From: Amoebophrya sp. A120
Lineage: Eukaryota > Sar > Dinophyceae > Syndiniales > Amoebophryaceae
DNA length: 64,000 nucleotides
Assembly (NCBI GenBank): GCA_905178155.1
Contig: CAJINV010000005.1
Span: 1,638,438-1,702,437 of the forward strand
Reading direction: 5' to 3'
Below are positions 21,001-29,725 of this stretch, piece after piece. How positions within the stretch are numbered: the stretch's first letter is position 1; each line of letters opens with the position of its first letter. Under the pieces are notes generated by a model that did no database searches, was not told the origin of the DNA, and saw nothing but the letters and a program-made list of their open reading frames with translations. The position numbers and the translations under genes were made by a program.

Positions 21001-22962
21001 TCCCCGGTACCCACTCTCGGCTACCCTGATCGTGTAGGGAAATTCTCGACTGGCGTCAAACTTGTCCACGGTGGCCAAGCTGCCTTTGTTGATCTTTCGC
21101 CCGCCAAAGTGCAGGTCTTTCAGACACTTTACCTTGTCGCCCACGTTCAGGTAATTTTGGGGGTGCACCAGAACTTCCACCTCACCCTTCTGAATCACGT
21201 AGAACGCGTCGCCCTTGTCTCCTTGCCGGAAGATAATGTGATCTGTTTTGATATACGTGAACAGGTGTCGAATCAAAAACAAAGAAAACATGCATAAACC
21301 ATGACAATGTATTGGATTTTATTTATTTTGACATCTTACACTGGAGTGGTGTCAACACGCATGACAACTTTACCTGCAGGAAAATTCTTGAGCTGCATCG
21401 CTTCCGCCAGCACCGGCATGTCCTCCTTGGGAAACCTGCTAAAGAGCGGCACGCCCTTGAGCGTCGATGCGCCGTATACATTGCAAATGTGTCTGGTACG
21501 TGGTGGTGGTCTCCTGCAACATTGCAAGACATGTGATCATGTTGCTGGTGGGGTACAACTAGCTATTAGCAAGACAATGAAACCTGTGACAACACATGCT
21601 GCGCAACAGTTCTGCTCGTTTGTGATACGAAAATGAAAATGCGACTTCTCATCCAGGGTAGGCAGCAGATGGAAGTAGATGGAGCAAAACTTGGTACATG
21701 GCTCCGTACCGCCTGTGCTCGATCTTGACAACTTTGTTCCACAGGACCCAGATGACATATTTGCACTTGATACGCTGCTCGACGACACAAAAGTTCTGCG
21801 AATGAGGGCATCTGCGGGAAGTAAATCGCGAGCGGTACGTTCCTATGCATTGCAAAAGTGTCTGGGTCTGGAAGGATGCAACGTGTAATGCTAATTCTGG
21901 ATCGTGCAAAAATCTGTGTTGCATGAATGCCAAAAGCTGTTCACTTTTGACCAAGTTGAGAGAAAGTTTCTCATGCAGGATAGGCATGGTAGGGATCTCG
22001 CAGAATCTGTCATGCTAGGTCCTGCATTCCAGACGACGTGGATCATGGAAAATCTGCATGACAAGTCTCGGAATCTTTATCTTCCAGACCCAGACATTTT
22101 TGCAGTTGATAGTTCGTTGTCGGCAGCCGCTGCGGCTGTTGACGCGGACGACAAACTATGAATTGCAAAAGTATCGTACTCGTATCGCAGTCATGCATTA
22201 CAAATCCTTTTCTTAAGGTCAATCCGCATTACAACTTTTATTTCTCACGCTGAGGAAATTTGTAATGCATTTATACGAGTACGATACTTTTGCACAGGAT
22301 ACGAACAGGCCACATCGGAGGATGAGGTATGGCCTCCGCAGCTGGAACTATTAGCTCAACTGGAACTGTTCTTGGTGATGCCAAATGCGGATGTTCTGCT
22401 TGTTCCGCACGACCAACATGAACTACATGGAGGTTTCTAGCATAATGAAATCTGCGGCACTCCAAACGATCCCATTGAAATGCATACCCCCATACCAACT
22501 GTGTCATCCAAAGCTGCAGCCCATAGACTAGTCTGTGCTTTTGCCGTCTAGGCACGACAAGTTTGAATTTCAATTTAGAAGGGTCGACATTGTTCCAGTT
22601 CAGACCACTGTTCCACCTGAACAGGCCATATGAGGTGGAAGTCGGTTCTGATGTTGTTCTTTTTCTCAGGTCGATATCAAAAATTATAGAAGAGCTACAA
22701 GACTTAAACATCAGTCAAAAAAGGTTGTGGTCAACAGAATGAGCATCTTCAGAAGGAGTTGTAGGACGACATCACTAGTGCTAGTGGTGCTAGTGCATGG
22801 TACACATACCAGCTTCCTAAACTGAATACGAGAGAGCTGAACATCAACGGCGTGAGCACACAAAAATGTCGCACCTGATCTTGGGGAGGTAGGTTGTGAT
22901 TGGTCGGCCATCTTGATTTTGGGTTCGCTTCGCTTTTCAAAAAGTCGGCGGAGTTGGTTCAT
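15002..22962 (-). CDS. PKG: cGMP-dependent protein kinase (PKG), multi-exon
   Basis: The protein carries at least three cyclic-nucleotide-binding domains followed by an AGC Ser/Thr kinase. Domain 1 (exons 21374-21474, 20974-21249, 20368-20764) has QGDKGDAFYVIQKGEVEV and the phosphate cassette GDYFGEQSLLKGAARAATV. Domain 2 (20004-20103, 19571-19763) has GETLIKQGELFAEKFYIVAEG-type sequence and FGELALLYHAPRAATV. Domain 3 (about 18465-19256) has EGEHGDAFYILTEG and WFGERALLKSATREA. The kinase has GCGGFGAV, YALKALSK, FRDLKPENLL, TDMG where DFG is usual, CGTPDYFAPEV, DWWTLGILIHELLSG and the C-terminal GWDDNF. Both introners and ordinary introns split it, for example the AG/GTAAAG donor near 21373. 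Removing introners restores MREKEILLLCQSKFIIALYQ and PEVIQQTGMNKAVDWWTLG exactly. The first exon (22870-22962, MNQLRRLFEKRSEPK..., donor AG/GTGCGA) is tentative. PKGs act in the cytosol or at membranes in cGMP signalling. Confidence 0.92.
15714..16030. mobile_element. Introner, family C copy 3
   Basis: Nearly identical to the copy at 3822-4130. Exact duplication TCCCA. Removal gives DWWTLGILIHELL in the PKG kinase domain, a conserved stretch, which fixes the splice result. Confidence 0.93.
16084..16294. mobile_element. Introner, family G copy 1
   Basis: AAAAAAGTGTTACAGTTACA at one end is inverted at the other. Exact duplication CACTT. Removal gives FAPEVIQQTG in the kinase. Confidence 0.92.
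17036..17357. mobile_element. Introner, family D copy 1
   Basis: The ends carry CCCCCCTCCCCATATC and GATATGGGGAGGGGGG. Exact duplication TTGGC. It lies only 19 bp from the next introner in the same ancestral exon. Confidence 0.93.
17377..17702. mobile_element. Introner, family B copy 2
   Basis: TTGTCTGGGTCTG pairs with CAGACCCAGATCG. Exact duplication GAATC. With the neighbouring family D copy it leaves a 19-nt exon between them. Confidence 0.92.
18068..18102. repeat. Short perfect hairpin in a PKG intron
   Basis: Arms CAAGCTCCTTCGCAT and ATGCGAAGGAGCTTG with a 3-base loop lie inside the intron between the third nucleotide-binding domain and the kinase. No role can be assigned. Confidence 0.6.
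19257..19570. mobile_element. Introner, family D copy 2
   Basis: Same ends as the other family D copy. Exact duplication TCCTG. Removal gives WVIERQDFKHTLMQAND between nucleotide-binding domains 2 and 3 of PKG. Confidence 0.92.
19764..20003. mobile_element. Introner, family E copy 1
   Basis: TATGAGAGTGCACAAC pairs with GTTGTGCACCCTCATA. Exact duplication CCCCT. Removal gives IVAEGTFEFS within the second nucleotide-binding domain. Confidence 0.92.
20104..20367. mobile_element. Introner, family B copy 3
   Basis: TGTCTGGGTCTGGAAG pairs with CTTCCAGACCCAGGCA. Exact duplication GCGTC. Removal gives EQMDALTQCAYKKSG in PKG. Confidence 0.93.
21475..21772. mobile_element. Introner, family B copy 4 (diverged)
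   Basis: The ends are degraded relative to other family B copies (TGTGTCTGGTACG, CAGGACCCAGATG). Duplication CGCCG/CGCTG, 4 of 5. Removal gives SSSSASTLKGVPLF at the start of the first nucleotide-binding domain. Confidence 0.8.
21844..22111. mobile_element. Introner, family B copy 5
   Basis: TGTCTGGGTCTGGAAG and CTTCCAGACCCAGACA ends. Duplication GTTCC/GTTCG. Removal gives ADNERTARDLLPADAL in PKG. Confidence 0.88.
22157..22301. mobile_element. Introner, family A copy 3
   Basis: GCAAAAGTATCGTACTCGTA and its inverse at the ends. Duplication CAAAC/CGAAC. It is separated from the previous introner by a 45-nt exon rich in Ala. Confidence 0.88.
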
Positions 22963-23020
22963 AGATCATGAACCAAGTGGACTGTTCTACACAGCACGGC
23001 AGCAGGAGGTTCTTGCGATA

Positions 23021-23335
23021 TTAATACCCGCGGGGCTGGTCCTCCTTTGATGTTGTAGTACTTAAAGCTGCACGTCGAGGAGCAGAAGCAGTCGCAATCG
23101 AGCAGCAACAGACGGTCGTGGTGAATAGTCTGCTCAGGAGCAGATGCAGATCATCTAATTCCAGAACGCGAGCCGATCTTCTGCTGCCGACTTCTGGGCG
23201 AAGATATGCAGGCCGAGCGACGTGGTGGCAGGTGGAGCTGCTGAGACTAGAACTTTTTGAACTGTCCGGGGGTTCTTGTTCCGAATCTTCTTCTTCGTGG
23301 TGGAGCTGTATCTTCTCGATGGTGCTTTCGTCCAC
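23021..23335 (-). CDS. Doubtful small ORF upstream of PKG
   Basis: The frame begins DESTIEKIQLHHEEEDSEQE and is Ser-rich afterwards. The acidic start looks protein-like, but there is no supporting homology. The opposite strand is also open (23118-23507) with implausible Ser/Cys/Arg content. Confidence 0.25.
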   Translation of the reverse strand: MDESTIEKIQLHHEEEDSEQEPPDSSKSSSLSSSTCHHVARPAYLRPEVGSRRSARVLELDDLHLLLSRLFTTTVCCCSIATASAPRRAALSTTTSKEDQPRGY

Positions 23336-23954
23336 GCCCTGCTTGCCTCGTCTTTATTCGTCCTACCGACAGGGCTCTTTGGTTTCTCTTTTTTACCCCG
23401 CCGCTTTGGTGACCAGATCAGGTCGTTTCGGAGGTCCTCGCCGGAGTAGTACTCACGGAAGTTGTATCTCTACTACTATCTCTAGCCGCGACCACGGCTG
23501 TAACTAAAAATCATACAAGTTCTCGCGCGTCGAGCACGGGTAAAAAAGCTCTTCGCGGCAGAGAACGTCGGCTAAAAAAGGACAAAAGAGGTTTCATTAA
23601 TTTTTCCAGCTTCATGATTCACCGAAGGTTCTTTTGATTTTGTTCCACCCCGCCCTCGTGGTCCCCTTGGATGTTAATTAATTATAATTTCAGAAAAAGA
23701 TGTTGATATTTCGATTTGACCACACGACAACTTGTCGTGGTGTGTTTCTTTTTGATGTGCGCTTCTGTAGTGAACCTCTCATCAAACTCAAAAAAATTTT
23801 TTGTAAAGAGCAAAGCCGACTAAAATGATTTATGTCAGTATTTTTATAGTACACGCTCCTCGCCTACGTATCGCTTACTTCTACACTCGACCGACGACCC
23901 CACACCAGCTCGCTCAAGCTGCTAGTGCTAGCGAGGGCTAAGCAAGATAGGACC

Positions 23955-24007
23955 GAACATCGTCTTATGCTTTAACCTATTAGGTTAAAGCATAAGACGA
24001 TGTTCGT
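23955..24007. repeat. Perfect 53-nt palindrome
   Basis: Two 26-nt arms are perfectly complementary around a single T; the arm starts CGAACATCGTCTTATGC. It lies in a gene-free interval. It could form a cruciform or a strong RNA hairpin. Confidence 0.9.
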
Positions 24008-24531
24008 TACACATTCTCTTTCTTTCGTGAAAAGAATTCGCACCTGAACCTCTCAGTTTAAGTGCCTCGTTTTTGCGTTTCCGAGAGTGAAGTGGTAAAG
24101 TAACTTTTAGTGCGCCTCGTGCAGCTGGCCGCGTGGTCTGACACAATTGTATGGCAGAGCGATGACCCGCTGCGCACCATTGCATGACAGATGTCAACAG
24201 CTACTGTGCTTCTTTTGCAGGTGTTATTCTTGAAACAAAAAGCTATCAGACCAAAAACCAGCGGGAGACGAAAGATCGCTGAAATGCAGATGATGGCTCC
24301 TCGGTCGGAGGGAAGTAGTATCGGTTTAAACAGTGTTTTGACCCGAAAGAAACTACTGGACAAAGATGAAGGTAAGAACTGCTAGACAAACATGGTCAAC
24401 ATGAACTACATGCGTCTTTTAATAACAGGTAGAATTTGAGTCTTATGTAAATTTCAGACTAACAATCTACCTCGGACACCTTGGACATGTAGGCTGGTTG
24501 GAAGACACGACGACGTCGACATCCTTACCAT

Positions 24532-24847
24532 TATGAAAGCCTCAGAATGGAAATCCTCAGCGTGGAAATAATTTGTGATGCATGAAATGCGACGCAAAAA
24601 AGACTGTACTCCAGAGGACGCAATGACGGCCGCCTATTGTCCTTCTACGCGTTAAGAATTGGAGTGCTGATAAGCACCAAAGGAGGGCACCCATTTGCGT
24701 TAACCAGCATGACAGACCTGCTTTGAATGCAAGAGAGATTTGTCGTGGTGCGCCGCCTAGAAGTGGCGCTTCAACTGGAATGCTTTTCTGCATATACAAA
24801 CTATATACTATTTCCACTTTGAGGATTTCCAGCCTGAAGCTTTCATA
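24532..24847. mobile_element. Introner, family C copy 4, outside any recognised gene
   Basis: Same ends as the copies at 3822 and 15714 (TATGAAAGCCTCAG, GAAGCTTTCATA). Duplication ACCAT/ACAAT. No flanking coding sequence was recognised on either strand. Confidence 0.88.
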
Positions 24848-25468
24848 ACAATCAGCCCTGCTGTACTAACTAGGCAGGCACGACACGAGGTTGACTTTCT
24901 TAATATATAATTATCTCGTTCTTGTGAGGCGCGTCACTACATCACTCATCACATTCCTATCTATGTTGAAGTTTTGGCAAGAAACACACTTCAATGAATT
25001 CAAATTGATTCCCATCTCCATGGATGCCATGTGCATGAATATTCAAGATGAACGATAAAACGAAACGACTGCAGCTCCTCGGCCGCAACAAACCGTAGAA
25101 AAAAAACGACACATCTCGCAGACGACGAGGAACAGCAACAGAAAAGCAAACGCACGCAAAAGGAACAACTACATCAAGGCGCACCGCAATCGATCATAAA
25201 AATTGACATTTCGAATCATCAACTTGAAAATATATCGTTTTCCTTTGTTGAGCTGAGCGCCAAGAATAGGCTGCATTCGCTGGTTTTGCTTACAACAGAA
25301 AAAAAAACGAGGAGAACACGGACACGCTGTCAACATTAAGCTGGAGCACGGAATACTTGACAAACTGGCAGTTGCATAGCACGCGACCTATCTCCTTATA
25401 TTAATTGTAAATGTAATCGCTTAAAGTAAAAGTATGAGCATCTTCATTTTAAGATAGTGCTTCTAAGG

Positions 25469-25942
25469 TGATCCAAGATCTGAATGCTCTTGATCAGCGC
25501 CGAAGATCTTTGCGCACTCCGCTCGTGATTCGCCGCAGGAACAGGCTTTGTTTTGAGAGGAAGAGAAAACTCACCCAAGGCGAATTGGAGACATTTACTT
25601 TTGATTCTTTTCAGACTTGTCAACTTACAGCTTGCAACAAGTTAGTGGCTTGAGCCACGAATACCATCACACGCACACGCACACGAGGCTGGGTGAAAAG
25701 AGGGCTCATTGATGTGCTTTGGTGAAGAGAAGCAAAACGATTGAAGACGAAAGCAAAGCTCTCTTTTTATTTGCACTCGTGATGAAACGTAAAACCTTAA
25801 ACAAACGAATCCGATTTGTGCTGTTTGCAACCCACAAAAACTTTGTCCGAGTTATTCCGTTTCCTCTCGTCGTGCGGCGAGTCTCTCACTTCATTTCAAA
25901 TCTCTCCGGCACTGAAACGAACATCCAACGAGGATACTCACA
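25469..25942 (-). repeat. 3' LTR of the retrotransposon
   Basis: 474 bp, TGATCC...CTCACA on the plus strand. It differs from the other LTR at about 15 positions with no length change; 13 of these are transitions. Confidence 0.95.
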
Positions 25943-26833
25943 GTGCCGGGGGGGGAGAAAAGAAAGAAGTGTGGAGAGATTTGCTCTCCTCCGTCCGGGT
26001 ACTCGTCGGGGCCCCCTGGTACACGCCTCTCCAGTAGGGTGACTCTTCTCACGTGACGGCTCCACCCTGACTTCGCTGTGGTTACGGTAGGTATCCACGA
26101 CATTTGGCTCATCTAACATTCCAGCTGCGAAACCCGCTGCACAAACGCAAAAAATTCCCGTATTCCTCTTCTTCGAAGATGGGTTTGCTGTCCGCAAAAG
26201 AAGCAACCGTCAATCGCAACTGATCGGCGAAAGGAATCGGCTTTGCGCTAGAGGTAACTCCGTACCGTTCTCCGTTTCGAAGTAACCAGGTCGGAGTCTT
26301 CTTTCTAACACCGTTCCGCAAGAAACAAAATCGCGTCGTTCAGAAACAAATTCAAAATTTTCGAAACACTCAACTTGCTCGCGTGAAAATCGGCAAAAAC
26401 AAGAGGAAACAAAAAGAGTTCGCTTTGAATGTTGCTTACTGCTGGCGGCATGGTCAACTTCCGAGTCCCCAGAACTCGCGTCGAGATTACTGCTGATAGG
26501 ACTGGACAAAACTGGTTGTTGACTTACTCATCGCCCATGTCGGGAAGAAAACGGCTAGTAGTACTCGCGGTCGTTTTCCTGATTTCTAAACGTGCTGGCT
26601 CATTTTATGCGAAACGAGACCTGTAGAATCTGCGCCGCCCGTTTCAAGAAAAATTCGGTCGCAGAAGCAGAGGTAGAGAAAAGGTTGCACACGTTCACAG
26701 CTCGGCTTTTTGTGAAGACTGGTCCTTGTTCCAGGAGGTTGCTCCGTTTCCGCAGCGTCGGGTAGGTGACCATAGGCCCGCCTCCTAGTTCTCGTTCCAG
26801 CTTCGGCTGTTGTTTTTGTCGAAGAAGCAGTTT

Positions 26834-28701
26834 TCAGATCATCGTCTCCGTCTGCTTGAGGGGCTTCTCCCAAGTGTATTTTCTGTCGAAGACGTACATC
26901 TGCGCGATTGGCACGTTGAAACGCCCGGAAAGCAGGGACAGGAATTCCTGCATCTTGTATCCCGTGGCCGTTTTTGTCAGCACATCACTAGGATTGGCCC
27001 GATCGGTAATTGACCCGATTTGCCATTCCGAGCGGAAAAAGGCGTCTTTTACCTTCGCTAACGGTTTGAACACGTCCGCATCCGCGTTGGAAGTCACTGA
27101 CTTCGACAAAATCCTGGTGATTGCGCTTTTGCTGTCAGAGAGGATGAAGGAGCGAGCAGAGATCCGCCAAGCGAAATATTTCCTCAGCACCATCTCCAGG
27201 ATGGGGAAACACTCAGCGATCGCCTCCACCTCAGCCGCGTATGACGAGCCCTTCGCTGTAGAGAAGAAAATCGCATCTGATCCCAGATAACTACAGCGGA
27301 TGGACACCTTCTCTAGTCCATCGCACTCGCGCAGCGTCGGCACCCTCTTCACCGCTTTTTGCTTCTTGAGATAATTTTCAAAATCATCAGCGGAGAGAGA
27401 CGCGAGGAGATGCCCGAGAACCGGCCGCATGCGGATCGCAGCTGCTGTTGTTTTGTCGTCTTCATTGGTAGGAATGACGACGGCAGCATACCGCTTGCGT
27501 TTTCTCCTCTCGGTTTCGGACTTCTGCATCATGGCAAACGCCTGCTCGAGCGAGTCAGCGCGCGCGATGCCCTCGGTCAGCCCTGCAGCAAATTCTCGTC
27601 GTTCTTGCAGCTCTTCGTTGGAAAACACCCACTCCGGTCGAGCGTCGAACTCATCAGCAGCGCGTGCTTCCTGCTCTTTCGCCAAAGCTGCAGCTTCCTT
27701 CGCGGTCGGGTGTTGCAAAGAAGCGCCTGGCATCATCGCCAGCGCTTCTTTTTCGTATGACAAATCGAACACTATTCCGCTGGTCTCGTCTTTCAGCCTC
27801 TGGATAATGCCGCTGGTTCCCGTTATCCACTCGTAGGCTTTCAACTCGTCCGCCCCGAGCGCCATCGACCTGGTGGGAAACTTGCACTCGACGTGCCTTC
27901 GGGCGATGAAAAGCAAACTTCCCCTTGCGCCCTTGAGCTTCGTCACAAACTCCGGCGAGAGTTGCTCTGTCGGCGTGGCACTGAAGTTGATCTCGGCCAA
28001 CTCGTCGATCTTGTGCTGCGTGTCGGTTTTTACTTTCTGACTTTCGGCGTCGTGTTTCACGTGAGTGCCCGTGTAAATCAGTCCCGCTTCAGCATCATTC
28101 CACGTTTCCAATTCGAAACGCTTGCGGAGGTGTTCCGCCAGTCGCTTCCATTCGGATTCCTCCCGCCCCTCCGAACAAAAGGTCGCCAACGTGCAGACAC
28201 ACTTTGTTCCGGCCGCGAACAAAAACACAGGGACTGTCCGGACTCATCTTGTACCCGATGCTCTCCAAAAGCTGGCTTATCGTCCGGCACCAGAGCAACG
28301 CCGCCTCCCACAGCCCATACAGGCTGATCCTCATTACGAAGATGGTTTCCTTTCCTATTCCGAATTCGCTGCGGAGAGTTTGTTTTCAAAACTTCTTCGG
28401 AATGGAGGTTCTGGGGAAACTGGAGGCGCGGTCTGTTTTCCTCGCGAAGTTTCAAATTCCGCAAGAATGCCCGTGGTACGTCGCCACTTTTCAAAACCCG
28501 CTTGCCACGCACGTATCGCAGCGAATTGATCATGAGGCTCAGATCATATTCGCCGATCGTGGGGCTTTCTGCGCTTGCTGACACGGAGGATTTGTGTCCC
28601 CCGGGTACCAGCCGGATTGCAGTTTTGAAGTGAAACGGTGTAACTAGTTTCAAATCAACAATCGCGCGGCTCGGCAGTACGCGTTCGTCAGCACACAGCA
28701 T
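26834..28701 (-). pseudogene. Retrotransposon reverse transcriptase and RNase H, frameshifted
   Basis: The RT N-terminal part reads KLVTPFHFKTAIRLVPGGHK and SGDVPRAFL. The frame then shifts near 28330 to LYGLWEAALLW, matching the copia LYGLKQA region, and reaches HVGDLLFGG where active elements have (Y/H)VDDLL. A second shift near 28150 leads to SEWKRLAEHLRKRFELETW and a copia-type RNase H containing the conserved NPSDVLTK near its end (26834-26980). At least two frameshifts and loss of the first catalytic Asp make it non-functional. The last frame runs 464 residues. Confidence 0.85.
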
Positions 28702-29569
28702 CCCAGGCTTGTTTGTAGGTAGCAGTCAGGTCCTGTTTGAAGAGTCCCGCCCACTCCTTCACGTGCGCCTTCACCAATACCGCTGGCACTCCGAGTCCGG
28801 TAGGACTTTCGATAAAGGTGGGATCGCAATCCGCGAATTTGAGCGCAGCAATAATCTTTCGGATGACTTCCGAATGCCGGGATGCTCGTTTGTCAAGCAT
28901 GCTTATCAGCCCGAGAGACTCGTAAGACTCGAGAGGTAGCAGTCGCCACATTACTACTCTCAAGATCTTTCCTCGTCCGAGTTTCTCCCACTTCTCCTTG
29001 CTGTCGACAAAATCAACCTTCTCGCTGTTCCAGACGATCAGATGCTCGCTCTGCGCTTCCGGGTGCTGCAGTCCAGTACGGAAGACAGGATCCACGAATT
29101 CATCGTAGACCTCAAGCGCAGCAGGTGTTAGCCGCACGCCTTCGCACTTCGGGAAAAGCGTATGCTCGATCATCTGCTGGATCACTTGCGCATCCTTCAG
29201 CACTCCCGCTGGTGTCTGCTGCAAGACCTTGCTGATGGTTCTCCGATTCTTTCTCGACGGGAATTTCAGAAACTCGCGCAGTTCTTCGAACTCCTTGGGA
29301 ATTTCTTCTGGTTCACTGTCGGTGGGAAGAGTAGGCTCGGCGCTGAAGAGGTTACTCCAAGTTGTGTTGCGGATGAAGTCTCCTCGTTTCTCGTTAGCAG
29401 CATGCACCATCTCGGTGAGTTCTTGGCTTGCGCCAACAAAAAGACCATCCTCTTCTTCCGCCGGTCCCTCATCTTCCTTAACATCATCAGCAGGATTGAG
29501 ATTCAAACTCCCCTCGGCGTCCTGGAGCTGATCCATCTCTTCTCCTTCGTCCTCAATCTGCTCGCGCAT
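28688..29569 (-). CDS. Retrotransposon ORF between integrase and RT
   Basis: A 293-residue frame beginning with an acidic stretch (DEGEEMDQLQDAEG), then helical sequence (ISKVLQQTPAGVLKDAQVIQ). It overlaps the RT frame by 14 nt. It probably represents the integrase-RT linker of the original polyprotein; no catalytic motif was recognised. Confidence 0.6.
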   Translation of the reverse strand: MREQIEDEGEEMDQLQDAEGSLNLNPADDVKEDEGPAEEEDGLFVGASQELTEMVHAANEKRGDFIRNTTWSNLFSAEPTLPTDSEPEEIPKEFEELREFLKFPSRKNRRTISKVLQQTPAGVLKDAQVIQQMIEHTLFPKCEGVRLTPAALEVYDEFVDPVFRTGLQHPEAQSEHLIVWNSEKVDFVDSKEKWEKLGRGKILRVVMWRLLPLESYESLGLISMLDKRASRHSEVIRKIIAALKFADCDPTFIESPTGLGVPAVLVKAHVKEWAGLFKQDLTATYKQAWDAVC

Positions 29570-29725
29570 GATGTCCAGTTTTCGGCTTTTCGAACGGTCC
29601 CCACCCGGGGGGATGGATGAAGGAACCCAGAAAGGTTCACCGCCTTCATGCGTAGACGCCTGCGTCGGAACTCGTAGCTCCGCTTCGTACTCTTCTCTTT
29701 CGGTTTCGTACTTACGCTGTGCATC

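Larger units (their letters stand above)
23336..25468. other. Gene-free interval holding a palindrome and one introner
   Basis: No convincing gene was seen. It contains the perfect palindrome at 23955-24007 and the family C introner at 24532-24847. The remainder is AT-rich with scattered short frames. Confidence 0.5.
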
